Of a stretch of 64,000 nucleotides of DNA, positions 28,396 to 36,852 are shown piece by piece (within the stretch, counting starts at the first letter, position 1; every line of letters starts with the position of its first letter). Under the pieces are notes generated by a model. The model was not told where the DNA came from and did no database searches. It saw only the letters and a list, made by a program, of their open reading frames with translations. A program made the position numbers and the translations under genes. Origin of the DNA: Bombus terrestris (taxonomy: Eukaryota; Arthropoda; Insecta; Hymenoptera; Apidae); the NCBI RefSeq assembly GCF_910591885.1, contig NC_063282.1, forward strand, positions 1 through 64,000, read 5' to 3'.

Positions 28396-30511
28396 TCGTC
28401 ACTGCTGATGGTGACTCCGCAACGGTAGCGTTTCCGCCGTAGTTCTCGTTGCCGCCGGCGATGGTAGTGATAACGGTGTCGGCGGCGGCGGCAGACCGAC
28501 GGGTAAGCTGCTCCTTACTTCTCTTGATTTTCGGGGGGGCACATGCCACTCCGCCCATCCTGTGTCCGGATGGAGCTCCCAGCCGCTCGCATAAGGGACA
28601 TTTCGGCGCCAGAGCGGGACATCCCCTGGCGCGGTGCCCGCTTTCACCGCACCTGTAGCAAAGACGGCTTCTATCCTCGGCGGACGTGCAAGTTGCCCGT
28701 ACGTGCCCCAACTCCAGGCACTTGAAGCACTGTAAGGGTCTCTTCGGTATGGCAGAGACCCTCGCGATGGACCACCCCAAGACCACCCTGCCCGCCTGAG
28801 CTAGCTTGCGGGCACCGGCCGCCGGACACCTGACCCATGCCGATCCGAGTCCGCCCCTGGAGACGCCGATCTCGCCGATCCGAACATCCTCGCTGCTGCA
28901 TCCCGCGGCCAAGGCCAGAGCCTGACGCAGCTCCTCCTTGCCCATTGAGATGTCCACATTGGTGACTCTCAGCTCGGCTTTGATCGTGGGAGTTCCGACC
29001 CTTACCTTGGTCGGGTCCAGAACGTCTGCCAGGCGCGTCGCAAGGATCGACGCCTTTTCTCTGTCCTTGTCCCTCGGGACTCTGATGACGATGGCGCCCG
29101 TCACCGCCTTCTTCATCGTGACGGCCTGCACGCCTATCTCGCCGAGGGGGATAGCTCTTCTGGCCGTCGTTACGACGTCGGCATACGACATGTTGGCTCC
29201 CTCGCTTAGCGTCAGTGTTACCGCGGATGTACTCGGTGCGCGAGGGAGCTTGACTGTTGGCGACGTCTTTTCCTTCCTGAATGGCTTTTTAACGGTGCCA
29301 CCGCTGCCCGATTTCGGCGCGCCTCCCATCCTATCTGCCCACGGTTTTTGGACAGTCGCTGGTGGCCGGGACTTCTCCTCTCCTCCAGCGGCGTCCAGCT
29401 TCCTTTCGGCGATGTTCCTCTGCCCCATCTTACTTTTTCTCCCTACCACCACGCTCCACCCGCCGTCCTCCCGAGTCCTTGGGGGCGGCGGGGGATCTGC
29501 GCGGGCGGGGGGGCGAGTAGCGGAGTATTCCGCGCTCCGTCGGGTTTCGGGAGTGCTTTGTTGCTGCTGCCGCTGTTGTTGCAGCTGTTGTTGTTGTTGC
29601 TGCTGCGGCTTCAATAGACTCCCGAGTTGTCTCTCCACCATCTTCGTTATGGAGGGACCCAACTCTTCTAGCTTTCTCTCGAGGGCGTCGAGTCGCGCTT
29701 CTTGGGTTGCAGCCTCGACCCGTGGGCGGTCCGTGTCGGCACCGCCGCCCCGCAGGCCTTCGATCGCGGGCATAGACCTCCTTGCCAGCTCTCTCCTAAG
29801 GGCGGCGTTCTCCTCCTCCAACGCGGACAGTCTCGCCTCCACCAGCCTCATCGCCGCGTTGTTGCCGCTGCTGCCCGCTTGTTCTCTCCTTCGCGGGGCC
29901 TCGCTCTTCCATGCGGCCGAGATATAGCTTGCCGCTTCCTTCAGCGCTTTGACGTACGTGCCCTTGAGGTTGGACGATGTGGTCGCCACCTTCATGATCT
30001 CGGACACGTGTCTCGTTAATTCCGCGCTGACGTCCGCGGCCGAACTCGTCCTCACTTGTATCTCCAGATCTTCGGAGACTTCCAAGGTGGCTGTTGTCGC
30101 CAGTCTCCTCTTCTTCCCCCTGGATGCGATTGATGCCAGTGATGAGCGAGACGCGAACGAGGCTACCGATTCTTCGTCGTCCGACCTCGCTCGCTCCCGC
30201 GATCCTCCCGCAGCAGATGTTGTTATTGTTGTTGCTCCGTCTGACGGGGCCGGCGCAAGGAAAACGCTGCCCGCCCGGCACCCGCTTCTCGTCCTCGGAG
30301 TTCTCGATGTCTCCTTGTATTCTTCCGAGAATAGACTTCTCGCTTCGCCAGGTGTGGTAACACGTTCGGGGGCCTGGCGGCCCACCCCCGAGCGGCCGTG
30401 GTCGTATGTTGACGACGTAGTGGGGCCCACTTGACTACCCCCGACTACGCCGGTACTGGGGTCTCCCTCCCCTGTACTGTACGTGTTTCTCCTATCTGTT
30501 GTGCCTTCCAT
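28361..30511 (-). CDS. ORF1 of E4: Gag-like zinc-knuckle protein (alpha form)
   Basis: Intact 716-aa frame from the Kozak ATG at 30511. It carries alpha residues (T260, K301, A338, R365, K413, T449, Q462, S539, V577, E667) although the ORF2 beside it is beta. Private changes are M66K in the Ser/Thr-rich N-terminal region and G697V near the C-terminus. Confidence 0.9.
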   Translation of the reverse strand: MEGTTDRRNTYSTGEGDPSTGVVGGSQVGPTTSSTYDHGRSGVGRQAPERVTTPGEARSLFSEEYKETSRTPRTRSGCRAGSVFLAPAPSDGATTITTSAAGGSRERARSDDEESVASFASRSSLASIASRGKKRRLATTATLEVSEDLEIQVRTSSAADVSAELTRHVSEIMKVATTSSNLKGTYVKALKEAASYISAAWKSEAPRRREQAGSSGNNAAMRLVEARLSALEEENAALRRELARRSMPAIEGLRGGGADTDRPRVEAATQEARLDALERKLEELGPSITKMVERQLGSLLKPQQQQQQQLQQQRQQQQSTPETRRSAEYSATRPPARADPPPPPRTREDGGWSVVVGRKSKMGQRNIAERKLDAAGGEEKSRPPATVQKPWADRMGGAPKSGSGGTVKKPFRKEKTSPTVKLPRAPSTSAVTLTLSEGANMSYADVVTTARRAIPLGEIGVQAVTMKKAVTGAIVIRVPRDKDREKASILATRLADVLDPTKVRVGTPTIKAELRVTNVDISMGKEELRQALALAAGCSSEDVRIGEIGVSRGGLGSAWVRCPAAGARKLAQAGRVVLGWSIARVSAIPKRPLQCFKCLELGHVRATCTSAEDRSRLCYRCGESGHRARGCPALAPKCPLCERLGAPSGHRMGGVACAPPKIKRSKEQLTRRSAAAADTVITTIAGGNENYGGNATVAESPSAVTSGREEAMELAE

Positions 30512-30818
30512 GGTGAATGAAGTTGTTTCTCGCCGGGTCGTCATCGGGAATCTGTCCTGGTGCCACTCACTCTTTCGCACCCTGTCCCGGAGAGTCCGGA
30601 GCAGGGTGACAGGGAGCCCCACGAGAAGGTGAGGTGAGTGGTCTTGACAGGCATGGGCCCACCAACTTCTCCGAAGTTCCTCGCACCGGATCAGCGACCT
30701 GACGGGTACCAGAGGCACCGACCGGCCGCCACCCGAATATAGGGGAACATCAGATCCATCGGGGTTTCCCGGGGGGTGGTCCTACGCCCCGAGAACCCAT
30801 GCCCGCCTCATGCTCCCC

Positions 30819-31190
30819 AACCTAACCCCAACCTAACCCCAACCTAACCCCAACCTAACCCCAACCTAACCCCAACCTAACCCCAACCTAACCCCAACCT
30901 AACCCCAACCTAACCCCAACCTAACCCCAACCTAACCCCAACCTAACCCCAACCTAACCCCAACCTAACCCCAACCTAACCCCAACCTAACCCCAACCTA
31001 ACCCCAACCTAACCCCAACCTAACCCCAACCTAACCCCAACCTAACCCCAACCTAACCCCAACCTAACCCCAACCTAACCCCAACCTAACCCCAACCTAA
31101 CCCCAACCTAACCCCAACCTAACCCCAACCTAACCCCAACCTAACCCCAACCTAACCTAACCCCAACCTAACCCCAACCTAACCCCAACC
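30819..31190. repeat. Telomeric repeat tract between E4 and E5
   Basis: 372 bp of the 11-mer with one TTAGG-only unit near 31151-31160. Corrected for the missing 6 bp it is 34 units plus 4 bp. Confidence 0.96.
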
Positions 31191-31485
31191 TTTTTTTTTT
31201 TTTTTTTTTTTTCGTGGAGAAATCCTCATGGACTCCCAGCTGCGAGCAGCATGGGAAGTGTCGGACTCTTACCGACTAAAACTCCACGGTGGTCTTCCAG
31301 ACGGCTGTTCGAGGAGGGCTCAGGGTCTCTTGCGAATACTACCAAGCGCTCCTCGCCGTCTATCTCCCTGCTGGGCGGGAGACTTCCTTGTTAGACAGAA
31401 GATCGGGGCCGCCAGGGGGGACCACGCCCCCTAGCGCCCCTTTCCTTGGGTCTTGTTACTTCCTTGATGACTCCTTGGGCGCGAT

Positions 31486-34400
31486 TCACGGCGGCGGTAC
31501 CGCCGGTCCGTGACGCGCGGAGACTCCTTGTTGCCGCGCCCTGCTGGTATGCTGGGCTTTCTCTCTTTCTCTCTCCGCCCGCTCCTTCACGAGCATAACT
31601 TGCTCGCAGAAGGTGCGGACGGCTCTGTACTCCTGGGGCCCCCTGAGCATAGCTTCGATGAGCGTCTCGGGGGCCAATCTCTCGCCGATCTCGAGTCGTA
31701 AGACACGTCGCGGTACCTCCCACGCCGGGCAAGCCTCCAGCGTGTGCCGCGCCGTGTCCTCCTCCTCCCCACAGTGGTGACAGATGGTCGTCACCTCTCG
31801 CCGGATCTTGAGCAGGTAATCGCCGAACACCCCGTGGCCGGTGAGCACCTGAGTCGTCCTGAATGTGAGCGGGACCCCGCCTTTGTCTCTCCACTTGTCC
31901 CAGTTGGGCAGGACGGCGCGGACGGCCCGATGAGGGCGCATCGCATCCTCTTCCAACAGCTGCGAGTGCCACCGCTCCCATGCTTCTAGTCTTGTTTCCT
32001 CCCGAACGTCCACGGTTGGTGCCGTCGGCGTGGCACGTCGGTCCAAGGTCGCGGCCCTCCGGTGTTCGTACACCCGGCGAAGGGCAAGGGCCTGTAGCTC
32101 GAACGGGGGGGACGCGGCCAGCACGGTCGCTGTCGCGTAGGACACCGTCCTGTATCCCCTCGCTGCCCGGATGGCGATCGTCCTGTGGAGCCTTCTCACC
32201 AGAGTCCGGTTACGCCGGCTCACCGCCAGATCATCGGCCCATACGGGCGCTCCGTAAAGGACTCGTGACCTGATCACTCCTTCGTAGAGCCTGCGGACTC
32301 CCAATCCTGCCCCGCCGATGTTAGGTAAAAGGCCGCACAGCGCGTTGGCTGCGGCCGTTACTTTCGGGGCTAAGTACTCAAAGTGTGGCTCGAACGTCCA
32401 CTTACTGTCGACGATCAAGCCCAAGTACTTCATCCGGTGTCCCACAGGGACCTCTTCTCCGTCGATGACTATAGTCGACAGATCCGCAGGCGGCGTTCCT
32501 CTGCGTCGTTGGTCGTAGAACCACAGGGCTTCCGATTTCGTCGGCGACACGCTCAAGCCGAGTCTTCGAATGGCGTGCACCGCGCATGCCACGGCGGTCT
32601 CAGTCAGGCATGCGGCGTCGTTCCACCATCGTCCGCTGGCCAGCACCAGCGTGTCATCCGCGTAGCATATCATGCCAGCCCCCGGCGGCATGGGACTTCG
32701 GAGGACCGAGTCATAGGCAGTGATCCACGGAATCGGTCCGAGTACCGAGCCCTGCGGCACGCCGCGCTCCACCGGTCTTCGCTCCTTCACGCCGTTTCTG
32801 CCTGTGTAGGTGATCCACCTATCGTTCAGATAGGCCTGAATCACCCTAACGAGGTATGGCGGGGACTCGAAGTGTCGCAGCGCCTCCACGATCCTGCTCC
32901 AAGGAATGCTATTGAAAGCGTTGGAGATGTCCAAGGAGACGGCTACCGCCACCCCTTCTCGCGCGACCATGTCCTCCGCCATGGATCTCAGCCTCTTTAC
33001 CGCGTCCACGGTCGAGCGGCCCCGGCGAAATCCAAATTGGCTATCGTGCCATCCGGGGATCCGTCTCTCCATGTGTGCCTCCAGGCGGGCGACTATGATC
33101 CTCTCGAAGAGTTTACCCACCTCGTCGAGAAGACACACCGGCCTGTATGCCGATGGCGCGTCCGGCGGTCGACCCTCCTTCCGTAGCAGCACGAGTTTCG
33201 CCGTGCGCCACGCCCGAGGATAGGCGCCCTCCTTCAGGCACCTGGAGAACAGGTGCCGCAAACGGGGAGCCAAGGTGTCGATCGACTCCGTCCAGACCCG
33301 GCCCGGGATCCCGTCCGGACCCGGCGCCACGTCGCGGGATGCCATCTTCTTCGCGGCTTCGAGCAACTCTTCCTCAGTCACTCGAAGTTCCTCGTTCCAA
33401 TCCGTCGGCGCCGTCCCGTCGATGGTGGTAGGGGCTGGCGCGGACGTCTCGTTGTTGTCCCGCCGTGGGAACAAAGTCCCGATGACGTTGTCCAGTAACG
33501 CCGGATCCATGTTTTCGGTCAGCGGGGGGGCCGAAGGTCGCAGTTTCTTCGTAACGATGCGATAGGGCCTCCCCCACGGATCTGAATCGACCAATTCGAT
33601 CAATCGATCCCAGCACCGGGCCTTGGCTAGTTTGATCTCCCGTTGGAGAGCGCGTCTCGTCTCTCTGTATTCTTCATAGCGGCGAGAGATCTCCTCCTCG
33701 TCGTGTGTCCGTCTGCGGCGACGCGCCCTTACGAATCTTCTCCGGGCCCGCATGCAACCCGCCCGCATATCGGCTATTTCCGGTGTCCACCAATACACGG
33801 AACGGTCGCCTCTGTTTCCCGGGGCGGAGCGCGGCATAGAGGCGTCGCATGCCGCGATCATGTATCCGTGGAGTTCGTCAGCCTCCTCGTCGACGCTACC
33901 CAATGTGGAGGTGGTGGTGGGGGGGGTTGTGGTGTTGTCCCCCCGTGCGTCCCAGCTCCAGGCGGAGACAGTGACCGCCGCCCGCAGCATGTCCTTGTCC
34001 CTCTCCTTCAAGCGCCACCTAGGTGTGGGTGGTGGTGGTCGACGGGACCGGTTCTCCTCTCGCTGTCGTCGGGCACCGCTGTCGCGCGCGGCGGCCTCCC
34101 CCTCCATTTCCATCATTATATAGAGGTGGTCCGATAAGGTCTCCATTCTGTCGGCCACTCTCCATCCGTGGATCTTTCGGTAGAGCCCGGCGGTAGCCCA
34201 GGTAACGTCGACGATGGACGATCCCCTCCACGCCACGCAGGTGCTAGTTGTGCCCCTGTTCACCAGGACCAGTCCGAGCGTCGCGGCCCAGTCTGTCAGC
34301 ATCCTTCCGCGGGAGTCCGTCCTGGTGTCCCCCCATTGCGACGAGCGCGCGTTGAAGTCCCCAAGGACGAGTACCTGACGAGGCATGCATCTACGAACGC

Positions 34401-34758
34401 AGTCACCGACCTCGTCCAGGAAGTCCCCGAACGAGGCCACTCCGCTGTTGGGCGAGACGTAAATGCCCACTATCGCGATCCCGTTCCACTCGACGGCGAC
34501 GAAGCCGTTACCGCGATCCAGCAGGGCGCCGGGCGAACACAACGCCGGCGTCCATGTTATGGCTGTAGATCCGTTCAGATCCCCGATCCAGTTGGGGGCG
34601 TCGGGGACGCGGTATGGTTCAGCCACCACAGCGAGTGCGACCCGATTCTCCCGTATAGCCTGGAGAAGCAGGTCCTGCGCCCGTCTGGCTCTTCCTATGT
34701 TACATTGGAGCAGGCGGTTAAAGTTACTCCGCCAGCTCCATGGCCTCCTCCCGGCCAC
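31486..34758 (-). CDS. ORF2 of E5: endonuclease / reverse transcriptase, element truncated
   Basis: Open over the full 1090 aa, almost identical to E4 ORF2. Two private changes lie in the RT: L677P, two residues after the PQGSVLGP motif, and A740T. A proline there may impair the polymerase. The copy has lost the 5' UTR and most of ORF1, so it is unlikely to be expressed as an autonomous unit. Confidence 0.88.
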   Translation of the reverse strand: MAGRRPWSWRSNFNRLLQCNIGRARRAQDLLLQAIRENRVALAVVAEPYRVPDAPNWIGDLNGSTAITWTPALCSPGALLDRGNGFVAVEWNGIAIVGIYVSPNSGVASFGDFLDEVGDCVRRCMPRQVLVLGDFNARSSQWGDTRTDSRGRMLTDWAATLGLVLVNRGTTSTCVAWRGSSIVDVTWATAGLYRKIHGWRVADRMETLSDHLYIMMEMEGEAAARDSGARRQREENRSRRPPPPTPRWRLKERDKDMLRAAVTVSAWSWDARGDNTTTPPTTTSTLGSVDEEADELHGYMIAACDASMPRSAPGNRGDRSVYWWTPEIADMRAGCMRARRRFVRARRRRRTHDEEEISRRYEEYRETRRALQREIKLAKARCWDRLIELVDSDPWGRPYRIVTKKLRPSAPPLTENMDPALLDNVIGTLFPRRDNNETSAPAPTTIDGTAPTDWNEELRVTEEELLEAAKKMASRDVAPGPDGIPGRVWTESIDTLAPRLRHLFSRCLKEGAYPRAWRTAKLVLLRKEGRPPDAPSAYRPVCLLDEVGKLFERIIVARLEAHMERRIPGWHDSQFGFRRGRSTVDAVKRLRSMAEDMVAREGVAVAVSLDISNAFNSIPWSRIVEALRHFESPPYLVRVIQAYLNDRWITYTGRNGVKERRPVERGVPQGSVLGPIPWITAYDSVLRSPMPPGAGMICYADDTLVLASGRWWNDAACLTETAVACAVHAIRRLGLSVSPTKSEALWFYDQRRRGTPPADLSTIVIDGEEVPVGHRMKYLGLIVDSKWTFEPHFEYLAPKVTAAANALCGLLPNIGGAGLGVRRLYEGVIRSRVLYGAPVWADDLAVSRRNRTLVRRLHRTIAIRAARGYRTVSYATATVLAASPPFELQALALRRVYEHRRAATLDRRATPTAPTVDVREETRLEAWERWHSQLLEEDAMRPHRAVRAVLPNWDKWRDKGGVPLTFRTTQVLTGHGVFGDYLLKIRREVTTICHHCGEEEDTARHTLEACPAWEVPRRVLRLEIGERLAPETLIEAMLRGPQEYRAVRTFCEQVMLVKERAEREREKAQHTSRARQQGVSARHGPAVPPP

Positions 34759-35306
34759 TCGTCACTGCTGATGGTGACTCCGCCCCGGTTGCGTTTCCGC
34801 CGTAGTTCTCGTTGCCGCCGGTGATGGTAGTGATAACGGTGTCGGCGGCGGCGGCAGACCGACGGGTAAGCTGCCCCTTACTTCTCTTGATTTTCGGGGG
34901 GGCACATGCCACTCCGCCCATCCTGTGTCCGGATGGAGCTCCCAGTCGCTCGCATAAGGGACATTTCGGCGCCAAGGCGGGACATCCCCTGGCGCGGTGC
35001 CCGCTTTCACCGCACCTGTAGCAAAGACGGCTTCTATCCTCGGCGGACGTGCAAGTTGCCCGTACGTGCCCCAACTCCAGGCACTTGAAGCACTGTAAGG
35101 GTCTCTTCGGTATGGCAGAGACCCTCGCGATGGACCACCCCAAGGCCACCCTGCCCGCCTGAGCTAGCTTGCGGGCACCGGCCGCCGGACACCTGACCCA
35201 TGCCGATCCGAGTCCGCCCCTGGAGACGCCGATCTCGCCGATCCGAACATCCTCGCTGTTGCATCCCGCGGCCAAGGCCAGAGCTTGACGCAGCTCCTCC
35301 TTGCCC
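34724..35306 (-). pseudogene. ORF1 3' remnant of E5
   Basis: The last 193 codons of ORF1, including all three zinc knuckles, read without interruption to the normal stop. The start and first two thirds are absent because of the 5' truncation. It is of beta type (N539, A577, G667). Shared bases with E2, such as TTAAAG at 34719-34724, set these two apart from the other copies. Confidence 0.9.
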
Positions 35307-35568
35307 AACCTAACCCCAACCTAACCCCAACCTAACCCCAACCTAACCCCAACCTAACCCCAACCTAACCCCAACCTAACCCCAACCTAACCCCAACCTA
35401 ACCCCAACCTAACCCCAACCTAACCCCAACCTAACCCCAACCTAACCCCAACCTAACCCCAACCTAACCCCAACCTAACCTAACCCCAACCTAACCCCAA
35501 CCTAACCCCAACCTAACCCCAACCTAACCCCAACCTAACCCCAACCTAACCCCAACCTAACCCCAACC
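35307..35568. repeat. Telomeric repeat tract between E5 and SINE copy B
   Basis: 262 bp of the 11-mer with one TTAGG-only unit near 35474-35484. Corrected, it is 24 units plus 4 bp. Confidence 0.96.
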
Positions 35569-35592
35569 TTTTTTTTTTTTTTTTTTTTTATA

Positions 35593-35728
35593 CGTGGGGA
35601 AATCCTCATGGACACCCGGGCGCCACCAGACGCGTCCGGGTAGTGTCGGACTCTTACCGACTAAAACCCCACGATGACCATCCTGGCGTCTTGTGGACTT
35701 AGGGTAGGTTCTCTTGCGAATACGACCA
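35593..35728 (-). promoter_or_regulatory. LINE-like structured 3' tail of SINE copy B
   Basis: P1 (35593-35599 with 35667-35673), P2 and P3 match copy A base for base. The second conserved box lies at 35710-35728. The four bases between P1 and the poly(A), sense TATA, occur in both SINE copies and in none of the LINE copies. This suggests the tail came from a related LINE family and not from the LINE in this window. Confidence 0.72.
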
Positions 35729-36099
35729 CCGCTTGTAGTCCGACGCCGCTGGTGTTGTCCTCCGAGATGTTGTTCCGGAGCCAGAGGCAGGTCATCCACC
35801 TCTGGCCACGTCGCCGTTGCCTACTTTCAGCCTCCGGGTCCCCCAGTTGGCGTCCGAGCTTCGTCCATCTGAAGGTTTCATCGGGGGGAGGGGGGAGAAC
35901 TCGCCGTTCGGGGGCACCAATCCCTACTAGGCGCTCTTGCCCCCACCCAGCCGGAAACTCTCGTCGGCGTACCACGATGTCGCCCACAGGTGGAACGGTT
36001 GTCCCCCAAACCGACTTCCCCACCCGAACATCCTCCTGGTGGCCCGTACTGCTTCCTCCTGGTTTGGGGTGCCCTCTAGTCTCTCCTGGTCCTTGGTGG

Positions 36100-36118
36100 A
36101 ATCCGAAAAAACCGGATT
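36100..36118 (-). terminator. Possible Pol III terminator hairpin, SINE copy B
   Basis: Identical to the structure in copy A: a 6-bp stem around six T in the sense strand (36111-36106), 27 nt downstream of the 5S-like head. Whether it stops transcription is unknown. Confidence 0.4.
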
Positions 36119-36138
36119 TGGTCACCGCAATCCAAAGC

Positions 36139-36250
36139 GCCAACGTCATCACGGAGCGGTCACCCATCCCAGACCGCCCCGCAACCTGGGGTGCTTAACT
36201 TTCGTGATCTAACGGGAACGAGTGTTTCACCCCAGCCAACGGACGTTGAC
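36139..36250 (-). ncRNA. 5S rRNA-derived head of SINE copy B
   Basis: 112 nt, identical to the head of copy A as far as I can read. The A box is at 36192-36201 and the C-box core GATGGGTGACCGC at 36156-36168. It is not a functional 5S rRNA gene, because it is short by about seven nt, has altered helices, and continues into the SINE body. Confidence 0.85.
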
Positions 36251-36549
36251 AACCTAACCCCAACCTAACCCCAACCTAACCCCAACCTAACCCCAACCTA
36301 ACCCCAACCTAACCCCAACCTAACCCCAACCTAACCCCAACCTAACCCCAACCTAACCCCAACCTAACCCCAACCTAACCCCAACCTAACCCCAACCTAA
36401 CCCCAACCTAACCCCAACCTAACCCCAACCTAACCCCAACCTAACCCCAACCTAACCCCAACCTAACCCCAACCTAACCCCAACCTAACCCCAACCTAAC
36501 CCCAACCTAACCCCAACCTAACCCCAACCTAACCCCAACCTAACCCCAA

Positions 36550-36551
<2 letters not shown>
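36251..36551. repeat. Telomeric repeat tract between SINE B and E6
   Basis: 301 bp, exactly 27 units plus 4 bp, with no variant. It is nine units longer than the corresponding tract next to SINE copy A. Confidence 0.96.
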
Positions 36552-36580
<29 letters not shown>

Positions 36581-36852
36581 CGTGGAGAAATCCTCATGGA
36601 CTCCCAGCTGCGAGCAGCATGGGAAGTGTCGGACTCTTACCGACTAAAACTCCACGGTGGTCTTCCAGACGGCTGTTCGAGAAGGGCTCAGGGTCTCTTG
36701 CGAATACTACCAAGCGCTCCTCGCCGTCTATCTCCCTTCTGGGCGGGAGACTTCCTTGTTAGACAGAAGATCGGGGCCGCCAGGGGGGACCACGCCCCCT
36801 AGCGCCCCTTTCCTTGGGTCTTGTTACTTCCTTGATGGCTCCTTGGGCGCGT

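Larger units (their letters stand above)
24819..30818 (-). mobile_element. E4: full-length telomeric SART-like LINE (beta ORF2 / alpha ORF1 mosaic)
   Basis: Complete copy with a 31-nt poly(A) (24849-24819). The body is 5969 bp: one extra A at about 25121 in the 3' UTR, just past the ORF2 stop codon, shared with E5 and E11. ORF2 is beta, while ORF1 is alpha at every diagnostic residue. The switch lies between the beta-type AGATCC near 28213 and the alpha-type CTGCTCC near 28508, so the breakpoint falls in about 300 bp around the ORF1/ORF2 junction. Confidence 0.93.
31191..35306 (-). mobile_element. E5: 5'-truncated telomeric SART-like LINE (beta)
   Basis: 22-nt poly(A) (31212-31191), 3' UTR, complete ORF2 and the last third of ORF1. 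The element stops at sense GGGCAAGG, directly preceded by telomeric TTAGGTT, the same flank as at full-length insertions. It is therefore an ordinary incomplete reverse-transcription product and not a later deletion. The 3' UTR carries the extra A of E4 and E11. The ORF1 remnant instead shares private bases with E2. Confidence 0.93.
35569..36250 (-). mobile_element. Telomeric 5S rRNA-derived SINE, copy B
   Basis: 682 bp, flanked by telomeric repeat on both sides, with a 21-nt poly(A) (35589-35569). It has the same head, body and tail as copy A and starts and stops at the same bases, which argues that the unit is a defined element. Its 3' junction is regular (AACC then T-run), without the stray G of copy A. 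The body is one nt shorter in a T run. A minus-strand frame of 168 codons (35661-36167) is open here but broken in copy A by that indel, so I treat the body as non-coding. Confidence 0.82.

Noticed and set aside
35661..36167. Minus-strand 168-codon frame in SINE copy B
   Set aside because: It runs from the 5S-like head into the LINE-like tail, is broken by a 1-nt indel in copy A and matches no family I recognise. Chance open frame.
24819..36551. The LINE array as one tandem duplication of a 6-kb unit
   Set aside because: Alpha and beta copies are interleaved, poly(A) lengths differ (22-51 nt), tract lengths differ, and two copies have independent 5' truncations. Separate insertions explain most of it.
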